Shown: positions 50,848 to 60,755, numbered from the stretch's first letter. The stretch: 64,000 nucleotides of DNA from Leifsonia psychrotolerans (GCF_013410665.1 NZ_JACCFM010000001.1:248001-312000); one strand, 5' to 3'. Notes: a model not told the origin generated them from the sequence alone. Numbers and translations are program-made.

Positions 50848-53800
50848 TTCCAACAGAGGCCGAGCTTGAGGAGCTTGTACTCGACGAGTTGCGTGGGTTG
50901 GGGTGGACGGTTGCGTGTGGCCCTGATATCGACCCCGACTCTGATTGCCCCGAGCGGGCAGAATTTCGCGAAGTAGTTTTGCAGGAACGACTAGCGCGAA
51001 GCATCCGGCGGCTGAACCCAGAACTTGACTCGGATGCAGTTGACAACGCGGTGAAGACCGTGGTCCGGCCTGAATCGCAGCAGGTGATGACGGAGAACTG
51101 GCGTGCGTTCCAACTCATAACTCAGGGCGTACCGGTAGAGGTACGGGATGCAGACGGCACGCCTCGCACGGCACGCGCACAAATTGTCGACTGGGCCAAC
51201 CCGCTCGCAAATGATTTTCTGGCGGTGAACCAGTTCACCGTTGTCGGAAAGTCGAAGCGGCGCCCCGATATCGTGCTGTTCGTCAACGGTCTTCCGCTCG
51301 CGTTACTTGAGCTGAAGCGTGCAGGGAACGAGGCGTCATCGCTGAGGGGCGCCTTCAACCAGGTGCGCACCTACATGCACGACATCCCGGACCTGTTTAC
51401 TTGGAATCAGCTCGCTGTAATCAGCGATGGCGTCCAGGCTCGTGCGGGCACGTTCGCCGGCAACTGGGAGCACTTCGCCCCGTGGAAGACTGTCTACGGT
51501 GAGCTTGCCCCGCCGGTGATGCCAGAGTATGAAGTTCTCACAAAAGGCATGCTCGACCCTACTCGGCTACTCGACCTGGTGCAGAACTTCACCGTCTACA
51601 CCGGTGATGCGGGCAAACTCGTGCGGTTCGTCGCGAAATACCACCAGTTCTGGGCAGTAAACAAGGCGGTCACCGCAACGGTAGAAGCCGTCGAGGGTGA
51701 CGGACGTGCTGGAGTGGTTTGGCACACGCAAGGTTCCGGCAAGAGCTATGAGATGCTCTGGTACGCCGCCAAAATCATGCGAGATGCGCGGATGGAGAAC
51801 CCGACCGTGGTCGTACTTACCGACCGCAATGACCTTGACGACCAGCTCTTCGACGACACCTTCGCCGCCGCCCGCATCGGCGCGCCGCTCCCGGAGTCAC
51901 CGGTGCAGGTCGGCTCTCGGGACGAGCTGAAGCGCCTACTGGGGGGGCGGGCGTCGGGCGGAATTATCTTCTCGACGATTCAGAAGTTCGGCATCTCCAA
52001 GGACGAGAAGGACGCCGGCACCGCGTTTCCGCTGCTCTCGGACCGCACCAACATTGTTGTGATGGTGGACGAGGCTCACCGCTCCAACTACGACTTCATC
52101 GACGGGTTCGCCCGGCACCTGCGCGACGGGCTGCCGAACGCCACCTACATCGGCTTCACTGGAACACCCATTGAATCGACGGACAAGTCCACGAAGAGCG
52201 TCTTCGGCGATTACATCGACACCTACGACCTCACGCAGGCCGTCGCCGACGGGGCAACTGTTAAGGTCTACTACGAGGCGCGCCTGGCCCGGGTGCAGCT
52301 GCCCGTGGACGCGCTCGCTGAGGTCGACGAGGCATTCCTCGACGCGACATCCGGCTCCGAGGAGGACGCCAAGGACCGACTGAAGTCGAAGTGGGCGAAG
52401 GTGGAAGCCATCGTCGGCTCCGACAAGCGCATCGCCGAGCTTGCCTCGGACCTCGTCACCCATTGGGAGGCCCGCCGGGAGGTGCTCGCGGGCAAGGCGA
52501 TGATTGTGACGATGTCGCGCCGCATCGCTGCTGCTCTCTACGACGCCATTGCTGAGCTCCGCCCAGACTGGGTCAGCGACGACGACGCGACCGGGAAGCT
52601 GAAGGTCGTGATGACCGGGTCGGCTGCTGACGACCAAGCGTTGCAGCCGCACATCCGCTCGAAGCAGGCGTTGCGCGATTTGAAGCAGCGGGCGAAGAAC
52701 CCGAAGGACAAGCTCGAGCTGGTCATCGTGCGGGACATGTGGCTCACCGGGTTCGACTCCCCGTCGACGCACACTATGTACGTCGACAAGCCGATGCGCG
52801 GGGCAAACCTGATGCAGGCCATCGCCCGGGTCAACCGCACATTCAAGGACAAGCCGGCCGGGCTGGTCGTGGACTACCTCGGCATCGCGGAAGACCTGAA
52901 GTCGGCGCTCCAGGAGTACACCGACCGCGACCGGGAGAACGAGGAGCTTGGCGAGGACCTGCGCCAGCAGGCCATCCCGGGCATGGTCGAAGCCCATGGC
53001 GTCGTCGACACGATTCTGCACGGCTACCCCTGGCGCCGCGGCCTGGCCGCAGGGGGAGCGAAAGCGTTCCTCAACGCCCTGACCGGGGCCGTCGAGTACC
53101 TGCTTTCTTCGCACGTTGAGGCCGGTAGGGAGTGCGGCGCAGACACCCCGTGCTTGAAGCACCGCTTCCTGGTACACGCTGGCCGCTTTGTGCGGCTCTA
53201 CGCGATGTGTGCGGGAACGGACGAGGCCGAGGCGCTCAAGGGCGACGCGGCTTTCTTCGAGGCCGTGCGCGCCCAGATGGCCAAGGTCGAGGGTGGCGAC
53301 AGGCGGGTCAATCCGAATGCCGAGGTCGATACCGCCATCCGGCAAATCGTCTCCGACGCGATGACCGGCGTCGGCGTCATCGACATCTACGAGGAGGCCG
53401 GCCTAGACAAGCCCGACCTCTCCCTCATCGACGATGATTTCATCGAGAAGTTCAAGAAGTCCGACCGGAAGAACCTCCAGCTGGAGATGCTGCGCCGCCT
53501 GCTGAACGACGAAATCAAGCGCATTGCCCAGCGCAATCTGGTCGCGAGCAAGCAGTTCTCCGAGATGCTCTCCGACTCGCTGTTGCGGTACCAGAACCGA
53601 ACGCTTGACTCCGCTCAAATTATTGCCGCCCTCGCCGACCTGGCGCAGAAGTTGACTGCGGAAGCCAACCGTGCGCAGCAGCTCGGTCTCACAGAAGACG
53701 AGCTCGCGTTCTACGACGCCATCCGCACCAACGACTCCGCGGTCGTCGAGCTCGGCGACGACAAGCTCAAACTCATCGCCCACGACCTAGTCGAGATTGT

Positions 53801-53969
53801 GCGCCGTGACGCGAAGACCGACTGGGCCGTGAAGGAGCAAGTGAGAGCAAAGCTCCGGGCGACTATCAAACGGTTGTTGCGCCGGCACGGCTATCCGCCG
53901 GACATGCAGGAGAGCGCGACGCTGGTGGTGCTCAAGCAGGCTGAGGTCATTGCGGCGGTCGCTGCATAA
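50838..53969 (+). CDS. hsdR: Type I restriction endonuclease subunit (HsdR)
   Basis: Translocase and nuclease, 1,043 residues. The N-terminal nuclease has Asp144 in RPDIVLF and Glu158-Leu-Lys160 (LLELKRAG), a PD-(D/E)xK site. The helicase has Walker A HTQGSGKS (about 296-303), the VVLTDRNDLDDQLF motif and DEAH at 411-414, and later motif VI-like AIARVNRTFKDKPAGLVVDYLG. It overlaps hsdS by 10 bases. All motifs are present, so the enzyme looks functional. Confidence 0.94.
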   Translation: MGMIPTEAELEELVLDELRGLGWTVACGPDIDPDSDCPERAEFREVVLQERLARSIRRLNPELDSDAVDNAVKTVVRPESQQVMTENWRAFQLITQGVPVEVRDADGTPRTARAQIVDWANPLANDFLAVNQFTVVGKSKRRPDIVLFVNGLPLALLELKRAGNEASSLRGAFNQVRTYMHDIPDLFTWNQLAVISDGVQARAGTFAGNWEHFAPWKTVYGELAPPVMPEYEVLTKGMLDPTRLLDLVQNFTVYTGDAGKLVRFVAKYHQFWAVNKAVTATVEAVEGDGRAGVVWHTQGSGKSYEMLWYAAKIMRDARMENPTVVVLTDRNDLDDQLFDDTFAAARIGAPLPESPVQVGSRDELKRLLGGRASGGIIFSTIQKFGISKDEKDAGTAFPLLSDRTNIVVMVDEAHRSNYDFIDGFARHLRDGLPNATYIGFTGTPIESTDKSTKSVFGDYIDTYDLTQAVADGATVKVYYEARLARVQLPVDALAEVDEAFLDATSGSEEDAKDRLKSKWAKVEAIVGSDKRIAELASDLVTHWEARREVLAGKAMIVTMSRRIAAALYDAIAELRPDWVSDDDATGKLKVVMTGSAADDQALQPHIRSKQALRDLKQRAKNPKDKLELVIVRDMWLTGFDSPSTHTMYVDKPMRGANLMQAIARVNRTFKDKPAGLVVDYLGIAEDLKSALQEYTDRDRENEELGEDLRQQAIPGMVEAHGVVDTILHGYPWRRGLAAGGAKAFLNALTGAVEYLLSSHVEAGRECGADTPCLKHRFLVHAGRFVRLYAMCAGTDEAEALKGDAAFFEAVRAQMAKVEGGDRRVNPNAEVDTAIRQIVSDAMTGVGVIDIYEEAGLDKPDLSLIDDDFIEKFKKSDRKNLQLEMLRRLLNDEIKRIAQRNLVASKQFSEMLSDSLLRYQNRTLDSAQIIAALADLAQKLTAEANRAQQLGLTEDELAFYDAIRTNDSAVVELGDDKLKLIAHDLVEIVRRDAKTDWAVKEQVRAKLRATIKRLLRRHGYPPDMQESATLVVLKQAEVIAAVAA

Positions 53970-54021
53970 TTTACGGCGGCGACACACGATTCTCTCTTCG
54001 AATGGATGAAAGGCTCTAGAC

Positions 54022-55893
54022 GTGAGCAGTATTACCCCGCACTATCGGTCCGTGACGCAGCTGCTGCAGAGCCGCTCGTTTGCCATCGATGAGTACCAGC
54101 GCGAGTACAAGTGGGAGCAGCGACACATCGAGGAACTCGTGTCGGATTTGCTCGCGCGTTTTTGGGGAGAGTATCGCGACGGAGACACGCCGAAGGCCGT
54201 CAGCGGCTACGGCGAATACTTCCTCGGCTCAATCATCGTGACCGAGCGCTCCGGGAAAAGCTACCTCGTCGATGGCCAACAGCGCGTCACGTCGCTGACA
54301 TTGCTGATGATTCACCTCTACCGAGTGGCAAAAGTGTTCGAGCTGAATGTCGCGGCGACGATTGAGCCACTTATTTTCTCCGACAGCTTCGGCGAGCAGC
54401 AGTTCAACCTAGATATCAAGGAACGCGTTCCTGTCCTTCGGGCGCTCTTCAACGGTGACGAGTACAACGCCACCGGCAAGGATGAGTCCATTGGCAATAT
54501 CCTCGCTCGTTACGAGGACATCGAGAGTCTCGACCTTGCCGGGGAACTGGGCGACGCACTTCAAGGATTCATTTATTGGGTCATGAACAACGTTGGGCTG
54601 ATTGAGATTTCAGCAGCGAACGATTCCCAGGCCTACGGAATTTTCGAGACGATGAACGACCGCGGCAAGCCGCTCAGCCCCGTGGACATGCTCAAGGCCT
54701 ACCTGCTCGCGCCCATTGGCGATGAGGAACTGCGAAACAGCGCCAACGCGACCTGGCGGAAAACCATTCTCGGCCTCGCCTCGTGGGGCGAGGAGCCAGA
54801 CGCCGAGCGGGATGCTGCAGCGATAAAGGCGTGGCTTCGTGCCCAGTACGCTGACTCCGTGCGAGAACGGAAGGCGGGCTCGGTCGACCGGGACTGGGAA
54901 CTCATCGGTACGACTTTTCACCGATGGATTCGAGACAACGAATTTCGAATCGGAACCGGGCAGGCCCAGCGAAACTTCGAGGTGATGACCGAGGAACTGC
55001 CCTTCTTCGCAAATGCCTATCAGCTCATCCTCCAGGCGAGCACGCAGTACACGCCGGGACTGGAGGCTGTCTATTACAACGCCCACAACGATTTCACCTG
55101 GCAGAGCACCGTGCTGCTCGCGGCGCTTGACCCGAGCGACGACGAGACCACGGTCCGGCAGAAGATTGCCGCCGTCGCCACCTTCTTGGACATCTGGCTA
55201 ATGCGGCGAACTGTGAACTATATTCGCGTCGGATACTCCACCACGAGTTACGCAATGTACCTCCTCGTCAAAGAAATTCGGCGCAAGCCCTTGCACGAAC
55301 TTGTCGGACTTCTCACTGACCGCCTGTCGGACAGTGACGCCACCTTTGAAGGCAGCGAGAGTCGCGGCCGTCACGGAGTCATGGACCTGCGACTAAACCA
55401 GTTCAGCCGCAGATACATCTTCCATCTGCTGGCGCGTGTGACGTCCTTCGTGGAGTCCAATTCGGGGAAGCCGGACCTCTTCGACAAGTATGTCGACCGC
55501 AAGGTCAAGAACCCGAGCGACATCGAGCACATCTGGGCCGACAAGTCCGAGCGATACGAAACCGAATTCTCCTCCCGACTCGAGTTCGATGACTGGCGGA
55601 ACAACGCGGCCGGGCTGCTGCTGCTGCCAGCAGATGTGAACCGGAGCTATCAGGCCAAGTCGTTCGAGGAGAAGGCTCCGCACTATGCGAAGCAGAACTT
55701 GTATGCGGCGAGTCTCACCGCTTCCGCGTATGCGCATCAGCCGCAATTCGATGCGTTTCGTGCGCGTGAAGGACTGCCGTTCCGTTCGTACGAATCGTTT
55801 GGTCGGGCGGAGCAGCAAGAGCGTCGTGAATTGCTCCTCGACTTGGCGAACAAGATTTGGTCGCCGAGCCGGATTGCGGCTGTTGCCGGCTGA
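54022..55893 (+). CDS. GmrSD-type protein (DUF262 + DUF1524)
   Basis: The 623-residue protein has an N-terminal DUF262 with FAIDEYQREYKWEQRHIEEL and the nucleotide-site DGQQRVTSLTLL (residues 84 onward). The C-terminal DUF1524 has the HNH-like block DIEHIWADKSE (about 500) and an Asn-rich finish AAGLLLLPADVNRSYQAKSFEEK. Single-chain GmrSD enzymes are type IV restriction proteins that cut modified phage DNA. The start is GTG, 52 bases after hsdR, so it may be transcribed with the type I genes. Confidence 0.85.
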   Translation: MSSITPHYRSVTQLLQSRSFAIDEYQREYKWEQRHIEELVSDLLARFWGEYRDGDTPKAVSGYGEYFLGSIIVTERSGKSYLVDGQQRVTSLTLLMIHLYRVAKVFELNVAATIEPLIFSDSFGEQQFNLDIKERVPVLRALFNGDEYNATGKDESIGNILARYEDIESLDLAGELGDALQGFIYWVMNNVGLIEISAANDSQAYGIFETMNDRGKPLSPVDMLKAYLLAPIGDEELRNSANATWRKTILGLASWGEEPDAERDAAAIKAWLRAQYADSVRERKAGSVDRDWELIGTTFHRWIRDNEFRIGTGQAQRNFEVMTEELPFFANAYQLILQASTQYTPGLEAVYYNAHNDFTWQSTVLLAALDPSDDETTVRQKIAAVATFLDIWLMRRTVNYIRVGYSTTSYAMYLLVKEIRRKPLHELVGLLTDRLSDSDATFEGSESRGRHGVMDLRLNQFSRRYIFHLLARVTSFVESNSGKPDLFDKYVDRKVKNPSDIEHIWADKSERYETEFSSRLEFDDWRNNAAGLLLLPADVNRSYQAKSFEEKAPHYAKQNLYAASLTASAYAHQPQFDAFRAREGLPFRSYESFGRAEQQERRELLLDLANKIWSPSRIAAVAG

Positions 55894-56009
55894 GTGAGAC
55901 CTTTGCCGAAGCGCTGACCTGCCGGGTTGGGGTTGCGTGCGATGCAGCCAGAGGTCGGTCGTACTGCTGAGCTCAGGGTCGTGCTCAGACCTAAGCCCAA
56001 AGCGGAGTC

Positions 56010-56049
56010 AGTTGCGGCCAACTCTCTTCCCCGTGAGTTGGCCGCAACT
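56010..56049. terminator. Bidirectional terminator between convergent genes
   Basis: 15-bp perfect inverted repeat (56010-56024 with 56035-56049, agttgcggccaactc) and a 10-base loop, between the GmrSD-type gene and the DUF2188 gene. Confidence 0.8.
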
Positions 56050-56056
56050 GGCATTT

Positions 56057-56284
56057 CTAACCCTTGATGTTGCGGGGGTCGTTTCCGGGCGCGATGGTGT
56101 TTTTGTCACGAATCGCTCCGTCGCGGCCGTGGAGCGAGATTTCCCCGCCGCCTTGGCGAGCGAGGATGCCACGAGTGGCGTCGTATGCTTCGGCCTGAGT
56201 GCTTGCGATTACCGAGACGCGGGTGGCGTCATCGCGTTCGCCGACCCATTCGTCGCCTCGTTTGTAGACATTGTAATTGGGCAT
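56057..56284 (-). CDS. DUF2188 family small protein
   Basis: The 75-residue product MPNYNVYKRGDEWVGERDDA has the DUF2188 pattern: a short strand with Trp, then ATRVSVIASTQAEAYDATRGI and ISLHGRDGAIRDKNTI. AAGGAAGGAAG stands right before the ATG, a strong ribosome site. DUF2188 proteins often lie near mobile or defence genes; the function is unknown. Confidence 0.82.
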   Translation of the reverse strand: MPNYNVYKRGDEWVGERDDATRVSVIASTQAEAYDATRGILARQGGGEISLHGRDGAIRDKNTIAPGNDPRNIKG

Positions 56285-56480
56285 GTTCTTCCTTCCTTCC
56301 GGGTATTTGTCTCATGTTCCAGCACGGGGTAATCGAACATACCTACGACACGCCGAGGTTCAGGCGTTACTCCGACTAGAAGGCGGGCCGTGCGGTGTGG
56401 GAGGCTTCTGGTGGTCGGAAGCTCGCGCCGCGCATCAGGCTGGTGGCTGATTCCCGATTCGAGATTCAAAAGGAGCCGGA

Positions 56481-56756
56481 TTGCCCAGTAAATTGCCCAC
56501 GTGGGAGTCACTGCGCGAGGCCGCGCCGGAACACGTCAATCCGCCGCCCCGGTTCGTTGCCAAGGACTCCACCAAGCACGGTGCTGCCCATCGCATCTAT
56601 CGCGTGGAATGCACGTGCGAGCACACGACAGTGTGGGCGGCGACGGAGCGCGACGCCCTCAGCAAATGGATGAACCACCTGGCGCTGGTGTCGGGCTTGA
56701 AGAAGCCGACCAATCACCGCAAAGTGACGCCCGGCTCGCATCCGCGCAGCTCCTGA
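56481..56756 (+). CDS. Hypothetical protein, 91 residues
   Basis: TTG start at 56481 with AAAGGAG 6 bases upstream. The product has a central part HRIYRVECTCEHTTVWAATE with a CxCxH motif, possibly metal-binding, and a basic tail. It diverges from the DUF2188 gene. No family is recognised. Confidence 0.6.
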   Translation: MPSKLPTWESLREAAPEHVNPPPRFVAKDSTKHGAAHRIYRVECTCEHTTVWAATERDALSKWMNHLALVSGLKKPTNHRKVTPGSHPRSS

Positions 56757-56923
56757 GGGAGAGTCGGGGAGTCGGACATAAGCACTCTTATCGGCGCGAC
56801 GTCAGCCTGCGCGGTCTTCCTCTGTCGGTTCGTGCGCGCGGTTAGAGCTAACTGATGAATTTGAATTCAGAGATTTGTGTCTCACATCCACTCCATTTCC
56901 ACGGCCACCGATAGGCTGCCCAG

Positions 56924-57277
56924 ATGCTCAACGACGACCCTGTACCCGCCGACGTGTATGGGTTTTCCCCACATATTCTTCCAAGTGGGGACGCGCATCA
57001 GGCGAAGAGGCGGGGCGCAGTGGTCGAAGTTCAGTCAAGGTATGTACTTGCCCTCGGCCGGTCAACGACGACGCCACACGTCGAGGGAGTAACGCTCCGC
57101 AGCGAGGCCGACCCCAGCTGCAATCTCACCAAGCCGGGAGTCTATGGTGAGCGGTTCAAGCATTCGGTCGGTCGCGCTGAGTTCTCGAATGAACTTAACT
57201 GCGATTACTACGGCCATCTGCAGCCGACACCTAAGAGCGAGCTTCTTGCATTCTGGGACAAGCTCAAATACGGATAG
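56924..57277 (+). CDS. Hypothetical protein, 117 residues
   Basis: The product begins MLNDDPVPADVYGFSPHILP and has a C-terminal YYGHLQPTPKSELLAFWDKL. Amino-acid composition is normal for a real protein. There is only a weak ribosome site, and no family is recognised. Confidence 0.45.
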   Translation: MLNDDPVPADVYGFSPHILPSGDAHQAKRRGAVVEVQSRYVLALGRSTTTPHVEGVTLRSEADPSCNLTKPGVYGERFKHSVGRAEFSNELNCDYYGHLQPTPKSELLAFWDKLKYG

Positions 57278-57401
57278 CAAGGGACGCGCCGCACCTGTGC
57301 CATGGACGCGCCCACCGTCTTTGCAGATGTCGTGACGAGACGAGTATTCGACTTCCTCGAACGAAACCCATAAGCTAATCGACTTTGCTTTAACCACTTG
57401 A

Positions 57402-58307
57402 ATGGAAATCATGAACGACTTCGAGCTCGACGTAGCTCCTGCCGGCCTCAGCGACGCTGCGCGCGCGGCATGGTGTCGCGAGCCCATGTCGCTTCCTCAA
57501 CTGGGGGAGATATGGCTTCTGTCTTGGAACGGCCACGCTCACGCTCTGGTTCTCGTCACGGCGCTATCCCCGGACTACGTTCTGGGAATGCCTGTAATGC
57601 TCGGGGCAGGCCACGCCACTGAAGATGAGATGCTGCTACCAGCGAGCGTCCTCGGCACCGAACTCACCCTCCTACACAGGGCAGAGACCGGACTAGGACG
57701 CTTCCTTTTCCACCGGAATCTTGGCGTAGCGCTCAGCGAGAGCGACACGGCTCGCGTCCGCAACGCTGCATATTCAACTGAACAGCCACCTCTTCGCGTA
57801 GGTACTCAAGCATTCGCCAGGGAAGTGGGTGAGGTACTCGATTCAGCCCTTAGGAAATTCCAATCCTTGTGCTTCATCGAATGGCCCAGTGTTGAAATGG
57901 GCGAGGCAGTCTTGAACCGTTCGGCGCTCGAGCAAATTGGTGTCAATGCACGTGAATTTCGAACGGTCAGCGACCTCCCAACATCGGTCGCACTTCGAAC
58001 GTGGCGTGGCGACGAACCACTAGGCGAAGCGGTCCTCAACAAGCTGAGCGCTCATTTCAAGGTAGCGAGAGAAGAGCTCGTCTCCGCGCCGGACGACACC
58101 AACACGCATGAGCTCTCCGAACCACGATTCAAGTCAGACCTCCTTGAGCTGGCTTCAAACTTGTCGATGACTGAGCGAGAGGCCCGAAATAGGGTGCGAG
58201 GCGAGTTCGCTTTGGCCGCCCGCTCAAACTCACTGGGTGAGCTTCGCAAGACCTTGGTCGAGGACACCGTCATCCGGCTCCTGGAGGCATCCCGTGACGG
58301 TGACTGA
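57402..58307 (+). CDS. Unknown protein coupled to a metallopeptidase gene
   Basis: The 301-residue product (start 57402 or ATG 57411) has an N-terminal beta-rich stretch LPQLGEIWLLSWNGHAHALV that faintly recalls the SH3-like start of PemK/MazF toxins. A long helical part rich in Leu and Glu follows (SMTEREARNRVRGEFALAARS). It overlaps the next gene by 14 bases. A two-gene unit with an ImmA/IrrE-type peptidase often is a regulatory or toxin-antitoxin-like pair; here that is inference. Confidence 0.6.
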   Translation: MEIMNDFELDVAPAGLSDAARAAWCREPMSLPQLGEIWLLSWNGHAHALVLVTALSPDYVLGMPVMLGAGHATEDEMLLPASVLGTELTLLHRAETGLGRFLFHRNLGVALSESDTARVRNAAYSTEQPPLRVGTQAFAREVGEVLDSALRKFQSLCFIEWPSVEMGEAVLNRSALEQIGVNAREFRTVSDLPTSVALRTWRGDEPLGEAVLNKLSAHFKVAREELVSAPDDTNTHELSEPRFKSDLLELASNLSMTEREARNRVRGEFALAARSNSLGELRKTLVEDTVIRLLEASRDGD

Positions 58308-59349
58308 GCTTTCAAACCTTCAAGAATGGCGGAGACTGGAGAACCTGCAGCTCATCGCGCGGCACCTCATTGAACAGGTCGAAGCTCACGAGGACGTCAC
58401 GCTTTCCGAATTGAGCAGTGCCCCTGTAACCGCGCTTGAGGACTGCGCCCACATAGCGCTTCGATATTCGGCGACAGTGAACTCCAATTGCGAGCTAGCC
58501 GGTTACTACCACGACAGTCCACCAACAATTACCTTGCACCGTTCTGCAGTCGACGGACGCGACAATTTCACGGTTCTTCACGAATATGGGCATCACTTAC
58601 AGCAGCATGACGATGAGTGGGCGATGGGTGTTCTGGCGGAACTTCCTAACTTCGAGGCGCGCCTCTTGGAAGAGCGAGTTAGCGACACGTTTGCCTCTGC
58701 AGTGCTCTTCCCGGACAAAGCTATTGAGCACCTACTTGGGAGCACACTTACTGCAAAGTTTGTGGCTGAGCTGTACAACGGCTCTGCCGCTTCGCGAGCT
58801 GCGGCATGCATGAAAGCCATCGAAGTTGCGCCGCCCAGCACCGAGGCCATGGTGGTGCAGCTTGATGAGCGTGGGCAAGTCCTGTTCGCACGGTCTAATA
58901 GCGACAACCTCTTCGTCGCCCCATTCGGCTCATTCCAGGAGGACTTCTCACGACTCTTCCAAATCGCGTCTGAGCGAGGTGGGCACTCGCATGGTACTGC
59001 CGAATCAGGACTGAGGTACTCCACTGGAAACAGCCGGAACGACCTGAACATTGATATGGCGCTCGACTACAGCGGGACCGTCGGGTTCGCTGTAGTGACA
59101 CCGACATACAGGTTTGGTACAGCGTCGTGGATGCCTGAAGAACGAGAGTGCAGCTCAAATCGGTGTGGAGAGGTATTTCTCTGGACGGCGGAGATTGGCG
59201 TTTGCCTGACCTGCGGTGTGGCGAAATGCCCCGTGTGCTATGAATGCGCCTGCGAGAGGCTCGCAGTAGCGCAGTGCAAGGAATGCTTTATGGAGCTCTC
59301 TGTCGCTGAATCATCGGGTGGCCGTGTGGCTCACGAGGAGTGTCCATAG
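58294..59349 (+). CDS. ImmA/IrrE-type metallopeptidase with Cys-rich C-terminus
   Basis: The 351-residue product starts with GTG at 58294 (CTGGAGG upstream). The HEYGHH motif at residues 96-101 is the gluzincin zinc site, with the third ligand probably in LEERVSDTFASAVLFP. The last 70 residues contain about ten Cys (ECSSNRCGE, CLTCGVAKCPVCYECACE, CKECF), fitting one or two zinc fingers. ImmA/IrrE peptidases cleave repressors. The fused zinc-finger tail is unusual. Confidence 0.78.
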   Translation: MTVTELSNLQEWRRLENLQLIARHLIEQVEAHEDVTLSELSSAPVTALEDCAHIALRYSATVNSNCELAGYYHDSPPTITLHRSAVDGRDNFTVLHEYGHHLQQHDDEWAMGVLAELPNFEARLLEERVSDTFASAVLFPDKAIEHLLGSTLTAKFVAELYNGSAASRAAACMKAIEVAPPSTEAMVVQLDERGQVLFARSNSDNLFVAPFGSFQEDFSRLFQIASERGGHSHGTAESGLRYSTGNSRNDLNIDMALDYSGTVGFAVVTPTYRFGTASWMPEERECSSNRCGEVFLWTAEIGVCLTCGVAKCPVCYECACERLAVAQCKECFMELSVAESSGGRVAHEECP

Positions 59350-59590
59350 GGGTGACTGTCACAAGTCGCCGCGAGACTGTGAGTGCGCACTCGGTTATGC
59401 GCTCGCCGAGAACATGAGTGCGTCCGTCTTGCCGTTAGGCGGGCGCCCGCGCCATCGGCACTCGGCTAGAATTTCAAGCCGCCGGAAGTGATTCAGCGTC
59501 TGCGGGACATGAGGCTGAGAATCGCATCGAGAAACCATCGAGACTACGAACCAAACAGTATTATAAAACGTAGGAAACGGAGGTTTTTTC
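59350..59590. other. Gap before the toxin-antitoxin genes
   Basis: 241 bases without a gene. The last 60 are AT-rich (agtattataaaacg near 59557) and end with GGAGG at 59579-59583 before the antitoxin ATG, so the promoter of the toxin-antitoxin pair probably lies here. No exact -35 can be chosen. Confidence 0.5.
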
Positions 59591-60415
59591 ATGACAGCCG
59601 CTACGCATCCGCAGAAGCCCGCTGGCAATATCCTTGCCGCGGATGACGAGGGTACGTCAGATTTTCTCGAGGTCTTGAAATTGGTGGATACGCAAGTCGA
59701 GATTATCAAGCTGCAGGAAGTCGTACCGAACTACAACCCTCTGGGCCCCTCTCAGTTCCTAGTTACCTCAGGGAGCGGAAAAGGCAGAAGGACCGTGCTT
59801 CTTGACCTGCGAAGCCGAGTCGAGCTCGCGGTCGAGTTGCCTCCTGAACAAGTGAGCCAAATGGTCGAAGTCGTCATAAAGGCGCTCCGGGACGAAGGCT
59901 TGGATGTGCCCGAACGAGCGGTCGAACGTATCATCGAGCTTTTGAAGTCCGAGGCAAATGTCGACGCGCTTCGAGGTGCGATGGTGAAGCTACCCGGCAC
60001 GGTATCGCCAAGCATTGCTCGGGCCCTGCAATCCACTGAGAACAGCATCCGTGCAATCGAAGATGAGTTTGGTCTGCTGGACAGGTCAGGTCTGGCCGAA
60101 GCGCTCGGGTCGAAAGCGAAGAAGGGGGCATTCGCGTCCGACCAGCGGAAGAAGGGGCGGGTGCTCAGCTTCCCTCGACTGAACGCGTTCGTGTACCCCG
60201 GGTTCCAGTTTGACCACGTTCACGGAACAGTCAAGCCGGTCATCGCGCCGCTGATTGCGTTGGGCGCGAAGTACGACTGGAAACCATCCGAGATTGCCCT
60301 GTGGCTTTGCAGCCCGACAACGTATCTGCCCGATGATGGCCGCCCTGTCGACTTTCTGGACGACGCCGAATTAGTTCTGGGCATCGCTCAAAACAGCTGG
60401 GGTGTTGAGTGGTAG
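59591..60415 (+). CDS. Xre/MbcA-type antitoxin, partner of a RES toxin
   Basis: The 274-residue product is followed at once by a RES-domain gene, the usual order of Xre/MbcA/ParS-RES systems. Its C-terminal block VIAPLIALGAKYDWKPSEIALWLCSPTTYLPDDGRPVDFL is the conserved antitoxin domain, in which the acidic end contacts the toxin. The N-terminal 150 residues are helical and longer than in many antitoxins. GGAGG precedes the ATG. The stop overlaps the toxin start (GTG at 60409). Confidence 0.72.
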   Translation: MTAATHPQKPAGNILAADDEGTSDFLEVLKLVDTQVEIIKLQEVVPNYNPLGPSQFLVTSGSGKGRRTVLLDLRSRVELAVELPPEQVSQMVEVVIKALRDEGLDVPERAVERIIELLKSEANVDALRGAMVKLPGTVSPSIARALQSTENSIRAIEDEFGLLDRSGLAEALGSKAKKGAFASDQRKKGRVLSFPRLNAFVYPGFQFDHVHGTVKPVIAPLIALGAKYDWKPSEIALWLCSPTTYLPDDGRPVDFLDDAELVLGIAQNSWGVEW

Positions 60416-60660
60416 TACCGGTTCCTCCAAACCCGCTGGACGCTCTGCCGTTTGAACTTCCAGTGGGTCATGAGCTCTACCGTGTTCATAGCCGACAGCG
60501 AGCGGGCAACGCATTCAACCCAGGGAGCGGGAAGCCCACTCGGTTTGCCTTCTTTGGCGACCCGACCGTGCCGGTACTTTACGCGGCCGACACTGAAGCA
60601 GCGGCAGTCTGCGAGTCGCTCCTGCATGACCTTCCCCGTGTCTGTGTTTTGTCAACTTGA
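60409..60660 (+). pseudogene. RES-domain toxin, 5' fragment (disrupted by IS)
   Basis: The first 78 codons (60409-60642) belong to a RES toxin: ELYRVHSRQRAGNAFNPGSG, then PVLYAADTEAAAVCESLLHD. RES toxins degrade NAD+. The frame then enters the IS end and stops after five more codons plus TGA at 60658-60660. The 3' part resumes at 63225. Inactive as it stands. Confidence 0.88.
60636..60642. repeat. Left copy of 7-bp target duplication (ccgtgtc)
   Basis: The same seven bases flank the IS element at 63225-63231; bases before and after differ. Confidence 0.85.
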
Positions 60661-60755
60661 AGCCGGCCATTTCAGCGCTAATTAACCGGCCAGTGCGGCA
60701 CCGTTTCCGGCCAGTTGAGCACGGCGGCCTCAACGGCCGGTTTTTTGGGCCGGGG

